From Micromonospora luteifusca (GTDB lineage: Bacteria; Actinomycetota; Actinomycetes; Mycobacteriales; Micromonosporaceae), in the NCBI RefSeq assembly GCF_016907275.1, contig NZ_JAFBBP010000001.1:1116001-1180000 (forward strand): a DNA stretch of 64,000 bases. The letters are read 5' to 3'. Numbering within the stretch: position 1 is the first letter of the stretch; each line of letters begins with the position of its first letter. The position numbers and the translations under genes are program-made. The notes beneath the pieces were generated by a model. It had not been told where the DNA came from and made no database searches. It worked only from the letters and a program-made list of their open reading frames with translations. Below are positions 54,602 through 64,000 of the stretch, in pieces.

Positions 54602-56590
54602 TCAGTTGGCGGCGGCCGGCGGCAGCACCTCGTCGGCGCGGTAGGTGCCCAGCGGCATGACCACCGGCTCGGGGCCGGTCGCGTCGACGAACGGGGTGGG
54701 CGAGTCGGCGACCGCGAACTGGGTGCGGTACAGCTCGGCGTAGAGCCCACCGATGGCCACCAGCTCGTCGTGCCGCCCCCGCTCGACGATCCGTCCGCCG
54801 TCCAGGACCAGGATCTGGTCGGCGTCGCGCACGGTGGAGAGCCGGTGTGCGATCACCAGGGCGGTACGCCCGGCCAGCGCCACCGACAGCGCCCGTTGCA
54901 CCGCCGCCTCGCTCTCCGAATCCAGATGTGCGGTCGCCTCGTCGAGGATCACGATCGACGGTGCCTTGAGCAGCAGCCGGGCAATCGCGATGCGCTGTTT
55001 CTCGCCACCGGAGAACCGGTAGCCGCGCTCCCCGACGGTGGTGTCCAGCCCGTCGGGCAGCGACCGGACCAGGTCGGCCACCTGTGCGCCGGCCAGTGCG
55101 GCCCAGATCTCGTCGTCGGTGGCGTCGGACTTGGCGTACCGCAGGTTCTCGGCGATCGTCTCGTGGAACAGGTGCGAATCCTGGGTCACCACACCGATCT
55201 CGTCGCGCAGGGAGGCGAGCGTGGCGTCGCGTACGTCCACGCCACCGACGAGCACCTGCCCTTCGGTGACGTCGTAGATCCGGGAGATGAGCATCGACAG
55301 CGTCGACTTGCCGGCACCGGACGGACCGACCAGCGCGACCATCTGCCCGGGCTCCACGCTGAACGAGACCCCCTTGAGCACCGGCTCGTTGACCGTCCGG
55401 TCGAGTGTGGCGACCTCCTCCAGGGAGGCGAGGGAGATCTCCGCGGCGCTCGGGTAGCGGAATCGCACGTCCCGGAAGTCGACCCGGCCAGCGCCTCGGG
55501 GCACCGGCACCGCGTCGGGCTTCTCCACGATGCCCGGCTTGAGGTCGAGCACCTCGAAGACCCGGTCGAAGGAGACCAGCGCGCTCATCACGTCGACTCG
55601 GACGTTGGAGAGCGCGGTGAGCGGACCGTAGAGGCGGGTGAGCAGCAGCGCGAGCTTCACGACGGTGCCCGCACTGACCGCGCCGGCGACCGCCAGCCAG
55701 CCACCGAGGCCGTAGGTGAGCGCCTGTGCCAGGGAGGCGACCAGCAACATCGCCACGAAGAAGGTGCGGGAATACATAGCTGACTGGATGCCGATGTCGC
55801 GGACCCGCTCGGCCCGGTCGGCGAACCGGCGGGCCTCGATCTCGGGCTGGCCGAAGAGCTTCACCAGCAGCGCACCGGCCACCCCGAACCGTTCGGTCAT
55901 GGTCGCGTTCATCTTGGCGTCGAGGTTGTACGACTCTCGGGTGATCTCGGCCAGTCGCTTGCCGACCCGGCGAGCCGGGATGATGAACACCGGCAGCAGG
56001 ATCAGCGACAGCACCGTGATCTGCCAGGACAGGATCATCATCGCACCGGCGGTGAGCGCCAGTTGAATGACGTTGCTGACCACACCGGACAAGGTGGAGG
56101 TGAACGCCCGCTGGGCGCCGAGCACATCGTTGTTGAGCCTGCTGACCAGGGCGCCGGTCTGGGTGCGGGTGAAGAACTGCAACGGCATCCGCTGCACGTG
56201 GTCGTAGACCCGGGTGCGCAGGTTGAGGATGATGCCCTCGCCGATGCGCGCGGAGTACCAGCGCTGGGCGAGGGAGAAGAGGGCGTCGGCGACGGCCAGC
56301 CCGGCGATCACGAGGGCGAGCTTGACCACGATGGAGCCGGCTTGCGGCCCCCGATCGGCGATGGCGTCGATGACCTCACCCGCCAGCAGCGGAGTCGCCA
56401 CGCCGATCACCGCGGCAATCACCACGGTGACCAGGAAGATCACAATGTCGCGACGGTACGGTTCGGCGAAGGCGATGATCCGCTTGGCGGTGCCGCGCTT
56501 GAGCCGGTGGCCGGAGACCTCGTCGCGGTTGCGCATCGACCGGAGCATGCTCCACCCGGCCATGCCTCCGCCGGACATCGGGTTGGACAC
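54602..56590 (-). CDS. ABC exporter, fused membrane and ATPase domains
   Basis: 662 residues, MsbA/LmrA-like half-transporter. Six transmembrane segments in residues 40-340 (for example IVIFLVTVVIAAVIGVATPLL), then the nucleotide-binding domain with Walker A VGPSGAGKST, Q-loop VTQDSHLFHE, signature FSGGEKQRIAIAR, Walker B IVILDEATAHLD and H-loop AHRLSTV. It must dimerise; the exported compound is unknown (lipid, drug or peptide). GTG at 56590 has GGAGGTGA four bases upstream. No partner half-transporter nearby, so a homodimer is likely. The C-terminal ~45 residues form a Pro-rich tail. Confidence 0.94.
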   Translation of the reverse strand: MSNPMSGGGMAGWSMLRSMRNRDEVSGHRLKRGTAKRIIAFAEPYRRDIVIFLVTVVIAAVIGVATPLLAGEVIDAIADRGPQAGSIVVKLALVIAGLAVADALFSLAQRWYSARIGEGIILNLRTRVYDHVQRMPLQFFTRTQTGALVSRLNNDVLGAQRAFTSTLSGVVSNVIQLALTAGAMMILSWQITVLSLILLPVFIIPARRVGKRLAEITRESYNLDAKMNATMTERFGVAGALLVKLFGQPEIEARRFADRAERVRDIGIQSAMYSRTFFVAMLLVASLAQALTYGLGGWLAVAGAVSAGTVVKLALLLTRLYGPLTALSNVRVDVMSALVSFDRVFEVLDLKPGIVEKPDAVPVPRGAGRVDFRDVRFRYPSAAEISLASLEEVATLDRTVNEPVLKGVSFSVEPGQMVALVGPSGAGKSTLSMLISRIYDVTEGQVLVGGVDVRDATLASLRDEIGVVTQDSHLFHETIAENLRYAKSDATDDEIWAALAGAQVADLVRSLPDGLDTTVGERGYRFSGGEKQRIAIARLLLKAPSIVILDEATAHLDSESEAAVQRALSVALAGRTALVIAHRLSTVRDADQILVLDGGRIVERGRHDELVAIGGLYAELYRTQFAVADSPTPFVDATGPEPVVMPLGTYRADEVLPPAAAN

Positions 56591-56692
56591 CGTTCACCTC
56601 CGGGTCGTCGGGCAGACTGCACCGTCAGGTCAATTCTCCCGACGACTGTGACAACCTCGGTCGTAACCCGGATCTTCCCGTACGGTCCTTAC

Positions 56693-57460
56693 CTATTCTC
56701 CCTGGCCAGCCAGGTCGCGCAGGCGGCGGGTCTGCGCCTCCCGCTCGGCGCGCTGCTGATCGGCGTGCGACCGCCCCGCGGCGCCGGCGAGCAACGCCTT
56801 GATCTCCACCACGGCGTCGCGGGCCCCCGAGAGCAGGCCAGCGGTCAGGTCCTGGACCGCGCCGTCCAGCTCGGGTGGTGGCACGACCAGGGTCGCCAGC
56901 CCGATCCGGTCCGCCTCGGCGGCGTCCAACCGGCGGCCGGTCGCGCAGATCTCCAATGCCCGCGCATAGCCGACCAACTCGACGAGGCGCTTCGTGCCGG
57001 CCAGATCGGGCACCAGGCCGAGGGCCACCTCAGCCATCGACAGCTTCGCGTCCGCGGAGAGCACGCGCAGGTCACAGGCGAGCGCGAGCTGGAAGCCAGC
57101 GCCGATCGCATAACCCTGCACGGCCGCGACGGAGATGACGTCCGGTCGGTGCAGCCAGGTGAAGCCAGCCTGGAACTCCGCGATGCGCTCGGCGCACTCC
57201 TGCTCGGGCAGGGTGGCCAGCTCCGCGAAGGAGCCGGGGCCGGAAGCGCCGGCCACCGCGAGGTCGAGGCCGGCGGAGAACGCACGCCCCTCACCCCGGA
57301 CCACCACCACCCGCACGTCACCCGGCAGATCGCGGGAGAAATCGCTCATCGCCCGCCACATCGCGGGCGTCTGAGCATTGAGCACGTCGGGCCGGCACAA
57401 CGTCACCGTGGCAACCGGCCCGTCGCAGCTCAGCCGAACCCCGGTCGCCTCGGCGGTCAC
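56693..57460 (-). CDS. enoyl-CoA hydratase/isomerase family protein
   Basis: 255 residues of crotonase fold. CoA-binding/oxyanion segments are GRAFSAGLDLAVAG and VQGYAIGAGFQLALACDLRV; the second catalytic Glu site appears as AEVALGLVPD, where the hydratase Glu of E. coli FadB type is present. It hydrates or isomerises an acyl-CoA in fatty acid or amino acid breakdown. GTG at 57460 is used; a reading to 57532 overlaps the HTH gene upstream. It follows the small HTH gene by a short distance and faces away from CadD-like gene. Confidence 0.9.
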   Translation of the reverse strand: MTAEATGVRLSCDGPVATVTLCRPDVLNAQTPAMWRAMSDFSRDLPGDVRVVVVRGEGRAFSAGLDLAVAGASGPGSFAELATLPEQECAERIAEFQAGFTWLHRPDVISVAAVQGYAIGAGFQLALACDLRVLSADAKLSMAEVALGLVPDLAGTKRLVELVGYARALEICATGRRLDAAEADRIGLATLVVPPPELDGAVQDLTAGLLSGARDAVVEIKALLAGAAGRSHADQQRAEREAQTRRLRDLAGQGE

Positions 57461-57506
57461 CGGGCGACCCGGGGTGTGACGCTGGTGGACGACGCTGGGG
57501 GGCGGG

Positions 57507-57734
57507 TCACGCCTTCTTGCGGCGCCGGGCACCGCCGCGCTGACGCAGCTGCACCCCTGACTCGGTGAGCACTCGGTGGATGAACCCGTAGGAACGGCCG
57601 GTCGAGGCCGCCAACGCCCGGATGCTCTCCCCCGAGGTGTACCGCTTTACCAGGTCCTTGGCGAGCGTCTGACGCTCGGCTCCGACGATCCGGCGACCCT
57701 TCTCAGTGCTGGTGGCTGTGCCAGTGGCTGCCAT
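57507..57734 (-). CDS. small helix-turn-helix protein
   Basis: 75 residues. Its core LAKDLVKRYTSGESIRALAASTGRSYGFIHRVLTESGVQLRQRGG is a simple HTH of the type found in resolvase-like and actinobacterial nucleoid-linked proteins, with a basic tail RRRKKA. Conserved in Streptomyces and relatives as a stand-alone gene upstream of acyl-CoA and ABC-F genes. No larger domain, so it may be a global DNA-binding protein or a small transcription factor. ATG at 57734; overlaps nothing. Its regulon is unknown. Confidence 0.88.
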   Translation of the reverse strand: MAATGTATSTEKGRRIVGAERQTLAKDLVKRYTSGESIRALAASTGRSYGFIHRVLTESGVQLRQRGGARRRKKA

Positions 57735-57950
57735 GCTGTGTCCTCACGTCCCAGACTGTGCGGTTCGGATACGGTCCCACCTATTAGACCGCCTCGAACG
57801 ATCATGCGCCAGATATCAACTCTTCGCCAACCGACACGCTATGCAATGTCAGCTTCCCGATAGAGTGATCCTGGCGATCGGCCCCGGCGCTGCGTCCAGG
57901 CGTACCACGGCCGCGCGCTGGCGGCTGCCGACGACCCGTAGCCTTCGATC

Positions 57951-58550
57951 GTGATCGACCTGTTCGGCACCGCGGCCGCAGCGGCCGTGGTCTTCGCCGC
58001 CACCGACATCGACGACATCGTCATCCTGACGCTGTTCTTCGTCGCGGCCCGCACCACCGGCCGACCCCGCCCCTGGCAGATCGTCGCCGGCCAATATCTC
58101 GGCATCGGCGCGCTCGCGCTGGCCAGCGCGGTGGTCGCGGCCGGGCTGCTGGTGGTGCCGGACCCGTGGACGGGGCTGCTCGGCCTGCTGCCGATCGCAC
58201 TGGGCGTACGCGCGCTACGGCGTTCCGACGACGAGGACTCCCCCACGGTCGTCACCGGCATGCTCGGGGTCGCCGGGGTGACGATCGCGAACGGCGCCGA
58301 CAACGTGGCCGTCTACGTCCCCGTCTTCCGAGCCCTCGGCGTCGCCGAGAGCGCGGCGTTCCTCCTGGCCTTCGTGCTGCTCATCGCGTTGTGGTGCGCC
58401 GCCGCGGCCTGGCTGGGCGGGCACCGGAGGGTGGTCCGGTTGGTCGAGCGTGCCGGCCACTGGCTGGTGCCGATGATCTTCATCGCCATCGGAATGGTGA
58501 TCCTGGTGAGCTCCGGCGTGCTCGGCCGGCTGGTCGACCTGCTCGGCTGA
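57951..58550 (+). CDS. CadD-family cadmium/cation resistance membrane protein
   Basis: 199 residues with about five to six transmembrane segments. The CadD/LysE-superfamily opening FAATDIDDIVILTLFF, with its acidic residues inside the first helix, is the family signature; NGADNVAVYVPVFR is the second conserved acidic motif. Members confer cadmium resistance or export cations or quaternary amines, but the metal cannot be read. The start is a GTG at 57951. Divergent from the small HTH gene and convergent with the ABC-F gene. Confidence 0.88.
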   Translation: MIDLFGTAAAAAVVFAATDIDDIVILTLFFVAARTTGRPRPWQIVAGQYLGIGALALASAVVAAGLLVVPDPWTGLLGLLPIALGVRALRRSDDEDSPTVVTGMLGVAGVTIANGADNVAVYVPVFRALGVAESAAFLLAFVLLIALWCAAAAWLGGHRRVVRLVERAGHWLVPMIFIAIGMVILVSSGVLGRLVDLLG

Positions 58551-58579
58551 GAATCGGCCGAGCAGCCGTCCGGAAGTGA

Positions 58580-60184
<1,605 letters not shown>

Positions 60185-60448
60185 GATTTCGGGCTCGCTC
60201 TCGGGGTCTGGAAGGCTGACTCGGGGCACGCGAAACGACCGGCGGGCCCAAGGGGCCCGACGGCGCGGGGCGGTTCAGCCTTCGCAGCGCAGCACCCGAC
60301 AAGTGTACCGGGCGCCGCTGAGCGGCCCGCCCGGATTACCAATCAAGATCATCGGGTACCGGAACCGCTGTCCGGACCCCGTCCGGCACTAACGCGACGA
60401 AACGACGCATAGACGACATTTATCGGCATACGGCGATCGGGGCCACCC

Positions 60449-61369
60449 ATGGAACTCAACGAGCGGGCCGAAATCGACACCTCACAGGTCAACGACGTGG
60501 GCCGAGGTGGTGGATCCGGCGGCGGCCTCGGCATCCCCATTCCGGGCGGCGGTGGTCGAGGCGGCATCATCGGCATCGTGGTGGCCGTGCTGGTCGCGCT
60601 GCTCGGCGGTGGGTTCGGCCTGAACGCCATGACCAACGGCGACGAGGGTGGGCAGGCCGGCGGCACCGACCTGGAGGAGGTGTGCGCGACCAGCAACCCC
60701 CAGCACCTCGAGGACCTGCGCTGCCGCAACGCGCTCTACGTCAACAGCATCCAGGGCTACTGGCAGAAGGCGTACCCGGAGCTGGGCAACGCCAAGTACG
60801 AGCCGACCGTCACCAACTTCTTCCAGGCCGCGGTGAACACCGGTTGCGGCCAGGCCGACTCGGGTGTCGGCCCGTTCTACTGCCCGGCCGACCGGAAGGT
60901 GTACATCGATCTGAGCTTCTACGACGAGCTGGCGTCCCGGTTCGGCGCCAAGGGCGAGTTCGCCCAGCCCTACGTGCTCGCCCACGAGTACGGTCACCAC
61001 ATCCAGAACCTGCTCGGCACCAACGAGAAGGCCGGCCAGGGCGACCAGAGTGGTCCCCGCTCCGCCTCCGTACGGCTGGAGTTGCAGGCCGACTGCTATG
61101 CCGGCGCCTGGGCGAAGAACGCCACCGAGAGCAAGGACAAGACCGGCCAGGAGCCGCTGTTCAAGTCGATCACCGCGAGCGACATCAGCGAGGCGGTGCA
61201 GGCGGCCGAGGCGATCGGTGACGACAGCATCCAGGAACGCTCCGGTGGGCAGGTCAACCCCGACCAGTTCACCCACGGCACCTCCGCGCAGCGGCAGCGC
61301 TGGTTCCAGCAGGGCTACGACCGTGGCGACCCGAAGACCTGCGACACCTTCGGCACCGACCAGCTCTGA
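60449..61369 (+). CDS. membrane-anchored neutral zinc metallopeptidase (YpfJ family)
   Basis: 306 residues. A short cytoplasmic Gly-rich N-terminus (GGGSGGGLGIPIPGGGGRGG) leads into one transmembrane helix (IIGIVVAVLVALLGGGFGL, about 40-60). The extracellular part has the YpfJ zinc motif AHEYGHHIQ near 178 and the downstream Glu ligand in LELQADCYAG. Two Cys pairs (VCATSN/LRCRN and TGCG/FYCP) suggest disulfides. Bacterial YpfJ-type peptidases are uncharacterised; secreted proteolysis at the membrane is likely. ATG at 60449. A bidirectional hairpin follows. Confidence 0.92.
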   Translation: MELNERAEIDTSQVNDVGRGGGSGGGLGIPIPGGGGRGGIIGIVVAVLVALLGGGFGLNAMTNGDEGGQAGGTDLEEVCATSNPQHLEDLRCRNALYVNSIQGYWQKAYPELGNAKYEPTVTNFFQAAVNTGCGQADSGVGPFYCPADRKVYIDLSFYDELASRFGAKGEFAQPYVLAHEYGHHIQNLLGTNEKAGQGDQSGPRSASVRLELQADCYAGAWAKNATESKDKTGQEPLFKSITASDISEAVQAAEAIGDDSIQERSGGQVNPDQFTHGTSAQRQRWFQQGYDRGDPKTCDTFGTDQL

Positions 61370-61387
61370 CCCTCACCCGTCGGCCTC

Positions 61388-61446
61388 GTCGATCATGGGT
61401 TGTGGTGGTGAGCGCCCTCGCCCACCGCCACAACTTCATGATCGAC
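61388..61446. terminator. imperfect hairpin between convergent genes (GATCATG family)
   Basis: Left arm from gtcgatcatgggttgtgg (61388) and right arm ending ccacaacttcatgatcgac (61446), pairing over about 22 bp with a two-base mismatch and one bulge. Position between convergent stops and tip sequence GATCATG resemble the hairpins at 3263 and 13423. Confidence 0.72.
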
Positions 61447-61482
61447 GCGGGTCGGGGGCGGGGGCCGGGCGGGGCGGACGGA

Positions 61483-61848
61483 TCAGTCGAGGCGTGAGAC
61501 CTGGTAGTGACTGATGTACCAGGTGCTTTCGATCTGGCGCACGATCACGCCGAGGTTGACCGTCAGAGTCGGCCGGTCGGTGAAGCCGAAGCCGACCTCC
61601 AGATAGCCGAGGACCAGGTCGTCGGCAAGTCGCCGGGTCTCCCGGATGTGGTACGCGGCGCTCAGACCGACCGGCTGTGCGGCGTAGTACGCGGCGACAC
61701 CGTCACGGCCGACGGTGTACGGGTGCAGACCCTGGAAGATCGCATCGTCGGTGAAGTAGGACGCGACGCGGTCCGGCTCGTGGGCGTCGACTGCGGACCG
61801 CCACCGGTCGAGGACGGTACGCAGGATCTGAGCCTCGGCACTGGACAT
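61483..61848 (-). CDS. SnoaL/NTF2-like small protein
   Basis: 121 residues of nuclear transport factor 2-like fold: AEAQILRTVLDRWRSAVDAHEPDRVASYFTDDAIFQGLHPY, then a YHI...LGYLEVGFGF strand and IESTWYISHYQVSRL. Proteins of this kind include scytalone dehydratase- or SnoaL-like cyclases and ketosteroid isomerases, but many are uncharacterised; the pocket residues of a known enzyme are not evident. ATG at 61848 has AGGGAGA close upstream. It lies downstream of, and in line with, the muconolactone isomerase-like gene. Confidence 0.85.
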   Translation of the reverse strand: MSSAEAQILRTVLDRWRSAVDAHEPDRVASYFTDDAIFQGLHPYTVGRDGVAAYYAAQPVGLSAAYHIRETRRLADDLVLGYLEVGFGFTDRPTLTVNLGVIVRQIESTWYISHYQVSRLD

Positions 61849-61901
61849 GATGATCTCCCTGGTCGGGCGGTCGGGCGAGTGGAGGGACGGACAGACACCG
61901 G

Positions 61902-62201
61902 TTACCGTGACGGCTGACCCGGATCGTTCGGGTGCGGTGTCAGCGGAGTGACGGTCTCGCGCCGCCAGGCGCGCAGCGGCATCGACGCGAGGACCGCCTC
62001 CAGCTCGTCCGCGTCGTCGGCGCGAAACAGCCCCCAGGTGCGCCACTCCCCCGGTGCCAGCGGCGGCCGCCACAGGCGCAGGAGGCTGCCCTGCGCCGCC
62101 AACTCGGCCGAGCGCGCTGCCTCACGCCTGCGCATGTCGGCGACCCCGTCCTCCGACGTGCCCTCCGGCACCGTCGTCACCATGTCCACCAGAAACTCCA
62201 C
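61902..62201 (-). CDS. muconolactone delta-isomerase-like protein
   Basis: 99 residues, ferredoxin-like fold of the MIase family: VEFLVDMVTTVPEGTSEDGVADMRRREAARSAELAAQG and LRLWRPPLAPGEWRTWGLFRADDADELEAVLASMPL. Classic MIase acts in the catechol branch of the beta-ketoadipate pathway, but no other pathway gene is present, and stand-alone relatives are common, so the true substrate is open. GTG at 62201 has GGAG upstream; a GTG 11 codons earlier is possible. Confidence 0.85.
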   Translation of the reverse strand: MEFLVDMVTTVPEGTSEDGVADMRRREAARSAELAAQGSLLRLWRPPLAPGEWRTWGLFRADDADELEAVLASMPLRAWRRETVTPLTPHPNDPGQPSR

Positions 62202-62282
62202 GTGCCCATACTCCGGCCGCCAGCGCGGCCACACCTCAGGAATCCGCTATTGCGCACGGCCGCCCGCCCACCGCGCCCGAGG

Positions 62283-62945
62283 TCAGTCGGCCTGCCCGGG
62301 GGCCGGATCACGCAGCCGGATCCAGATCGCCCGGGCCGCAGCCACCGCGCCGACCAGCACCGCGTGCCGAGGCTCCGGCACGTCGAGCAACCGTTCGGCA
62401 CGTAGCGGCACGAGCGGAGCCAACCGCCGGTCGGCCAGCACCGTGTCCACCGCCCGCCGGTCACCGCCGCAGACCACCGCCGCCAACGCCGCAGCCTCCG
62501 GCAACAGCAGCCGTACGGCCAGCTCCGCCGCGTCACCCAACGCCGCCTTGGCCTGGTTGTCGCGCCGACGGGCGAACCGCTGCTGCGACCACCCCCCTGC
62601 GGCGGTGCGCCCCTGCACGTACTGGCGGTCCACCTTGGACACGACGAGGTCGCCGCCCTCGGCCACGCCGACGGCCACCGCGCCCTTGCGGGCCAGCAGC
62701 AGACCGATCCGGCGGGGCGCGACGGCGGCGTCCACGAACCCGGCCACGTCGGCGGCGGCCGGCGCGCCCGGTGGGTCGTGCAGCTCCGCGGTGGACCCGT
62801 CGGGGGCGGCGAGCAGCAGCCCGTACTCCTGGGGGGTGGTGGTGGGCGGGCCGTGCCGGTCGGCGAAGCCCTCGACCCACCGGCCGACGCGGGCCGGGTC
62901 GACCTCGACCCACCGGCCGCCCCCTGCTGCGGGTCGACTGGTCAC
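62283..62945 (-). CDS. acVLRF1-type peptidyl-tRNA hydrolase/release factor-like protein
   Basis: 220 residues. Contains the VLRF1 core with GGWSQQRFARRRDNQAK (catalytic Gln), HDPPG and IGLLLARKGAVAVGV, matching the actinobacterial VLRF1 group related to eukaryotic Vms1/ANKZF1, which release nascent chains from stalled ribosome complexes by cleaving peptidyl-tRNA. The GTG at 62945 starts shortly before the conserved region; the longer reading to 62984 is not preferred. It lies upstream of LysE-like gene in the same orientation. Confidence 0.85.
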   Translation of the reverse strand: MTSRPAAGGGRWVEVDPARVGRWVEGFADRHGPPTTTPQEYGLLLAAPDGSTAELHDPPGAPAAADVAGFVDAAVAPRRIGLLLARKGAVAVGVAEGGDLVVSKVDRQYVQGRTAAGGWSQQRFARRRDNQAKAALGDAAELAVRLLLPEAAALAAVVCGGDRRAVDTVLADRRLAPLVPLRAERLLDVPEPRHAVLVGAVAAARAIWIRLRDPAPGQAD

Positions 62946-62994
62946 CGCCCGACCGTACGGCACGGCGGACCCGACCGGGTCCACGGGCGACCGC

Positions 62995-63621
62995 TCAGGG
63001 CCGCAGCAGCGCGGCCACCGCCAGCGCGGCGATCAGAGCGCTGGAGACGAGGCCCGTGACCAGCCGGCCGCGCCGCCCGGTCAGCGCCCGACCGACGACG
63101 GTGCCGCCACCGGCGATGAGCAACTGCCAACTCGCCGACGCCAGGAACACACCCGCCACGAAGAGCGCCGCGGAGCCCTCGTCGGCGGTGTCCCGACGGC
63201 CGAGCACCAGCGCGGCGAAGTACAGCACCGTCGTCGGGTTCAACAGGGTCAACCCGAGCACCGCCGCGTAGGCCCGCCCGGGAGTGCTCAGACCCCGACC
63301 GCCAGTTGTCGTCGACGTCTGCCGCGAACGGTGGACGCACCAGGTCCGCCACAGGCCGTGCGCGGCGAGACCCGACAGGACCACGGCGGCAACCACCCGC
63401 AGTGGCCCGGCGACCGGCGCGACGACCCCGGCCAGGCCAGCGCCACCGAGCGCGGCGACCGCCGCGTAGAGCCCATCGGCCGTCGCCACCGCGAGCGCCG
63501 CGGCCGCACCGACCCGGAACGAGGTACGGGCACTGAGCCCCAGGATGAGCACTGCGATCGCGCCGACCGGGATGGCGACGCCGTAACCGGCGACGAGACC
63601 GGCGAGGAACGCGTCGCTCAC
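62995..63621 (-). CDS. LysE/RhtB-family exporter
   Basis: 208 residues, six predicted helices: AFLAGLVAGYGVAIPVGAIAVLILGLS at the N-terminus with the family proline-glycine pattern, GLTLLNPTTVLYFAALVLG in the middle, and three C-terminal segments. LysE-family proteins export amino acids or small metabolites by exchange with protons. Substrate unknown. ATG at 63621. It precedes the acVLRF1-like gene by 49 bp and might be co-transcribed. Confidence 0.9.
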   Translation of the reverse strand: MSDAFLAGLVAGYGVAIPVGAIAVLILGLSARTSFRVGAAAALAVATADGLYAAVAALGGAGLAGVVAPVAGPLRVVAAVVLSGLAAHGLWRTWCVHRSRQTSTTTGGRGLSTPGRAYAAVLGLTLLNPTTVLYFAALVLGRRDTADEGSAALFVAGVFLASASWQLLIAGGGTVVGRALTGRRGRLVTGLVSSALIAALAVAALLRP

Positions 63622-63965
63622 GACGACGGGTGGCGGATCGGAGCGACCCCGGGCACGGCGCGCTGTCGACGCACGGCGGTGGCCGCACGGACAGGAACCT
63701 GCTTCGGGTACGCCTCAATCACCCCGTCATCCTGGTCGCCGAAGCCTCACCCTCGCCACCAGATTTCCCGCGCCTCGCCCCACGCGCCTCGCGCCCCACG
63801 CCCACGCCCCACGCCAAGATCGTGCTCGATCTTGGGACGGCGCAGGGCCGCAGGGCCGCCTCCCGGTTGCGGGCCGCACGGCGAACGGTCGACGCGCGAA
63901 AAGCATCGAGCGCGACGCCCCGGTTGGGGGCGTCGCGCTCGACGGGTAGAGCCGACCAGGTCGAC
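63622..63965. other. intergenic region with hairpins at 63814 and 63906
   Basis: 344 bp holding the upstream sequence of the LysE-like gene. Short hairpin ccaagatcg-tgct-cgatcttgg at 63814-63835. A strong terminator-like hairpin with 16-bp perfect arms (63906-63921 and 63927-63942, loop ggttg) lies just beyond the stop of the partial minus-strand gene at the right edge. No gene found within. Confidence 0.7.
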
Positions 63966-64000
63966 TCAGACGTTGAAACCGAGGGAACGGAGCTGGTCCC
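63966..64000 (-). CDS. C-terminal end of an unidentified gene, truncated by window edge
   Basis: Only the last eleven codons and stop of a minus-strand reading are in the window; they end ...DQLRSLGFNV. The hairpin at 63906-63942, 24 bp after the stop in its own direction, supports a real gene end. Too short to identify. Confidence 0.5.
   Translation of the reverse strand, partial: DQLRSLGFNV

Overview
The window is high-GC actinobacterial chromosome. Dense genes in short overlapping operons (ATGA/GTGA junctions), frequent GTG starts, a cvnABCD conservon, an ECF42-type sigma/YCII pair, DUF2630, acVLRF1 and a P450/diterpene-cyclase operon all point to a Micromonosporaceae genome (Micromonospora- or Salinispora-like). 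I see no rRNA, tRNA, CRISPR array, insertion sequence or prophage.

Layout. 1-6.8 kb: truncated moxR-type ATPase, two PH-domain membrane proteins, a PAP2-type phosphatase, a FlK-like thioesterase translationally coupled to a metallo-beta-lactamase-fold hydrolase, and a PfkB sugar kinase. 6.9-12 kb: an XdhC-type maturation gene divergent from a three-subunit molybdenum hydroxylase whose FAD subunit carries the extra [4Fe-4S] motif of the PaoABC/YagTSR aldehyde oxidoreductase group. 12.3-21.5 kb: a secreted AA10 lytic polysaccharide monooxygenase with CBM2, asparagine synthetase, an Xaa-Pro aminopeptidase, and two tandem secreted beta-helix paralogues sharing a conserved 5' region. 21.7-29.9 kb: a giant secreted amylopullulanase (two GH13 modules plus CBM41-like domains) with TTGCA-type motifs upstream, two membrane-anchored CBM2-like proteins and a permuted NlpC/P60-like protein. 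29.9-31.1 kb: a gene-poor stretch full of repeats and hairpins, then a secreted C39-like peptidase. 31.8-36.4 kb: DedA protein, aconitase, a Phd/PIN toxin-antitoxin pair. 36.4-46.2 kb: ECF42 sigma + YCII protein, the cvnABCD conservon, and an operon of P450, class I terpene synthase and class II diterpene cyclase. 46.6-64 kb: RIO-type kinase, HAD phosphatase, nitrilase-fold amidase, an AcnR-like TetR regulator, a TIGR04222/MNIO(DUF692)/partner operon, SDR and Mug glycosylase, ABC exporter, enoyl-CoA hydratase, small HTH protein, CadD-like transporter, ABC-F protein, zinc metallopeptidase and several small enzymes.

Main points of interest. (1) The operon at 50325-52623 joins a membrane protein with a Cys/Gly-only C-terminal tail (Cys293, 302, 308) to a MNIO-family oxidase and a partner-like protein; this resembles a RiPP-type modification system acting on a membrane-tethered substrate. 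(2) An AcnR-like regulator has a 19-bp site (17 of 19 identical) upstream of itself and upstream of the aconitase gene about 17 kb away, suggesting a split aconitase regulon. (3) Long intergenic hairpins beginning with a TGATCA-like tip recur between convergent genes, and a second, about 80-bp hairpin family occurs twice (17.2 and 30.5 kb). (4) The two beta-helix genes share a roughly 85-bp upstream block ending in a small inverted repeat that is kept paired by a G-U change. Cellulose/chitin- and starch-active secreted proteins cluster at 12-28 kb, consistent with a saprophytic soil or sediment life style.
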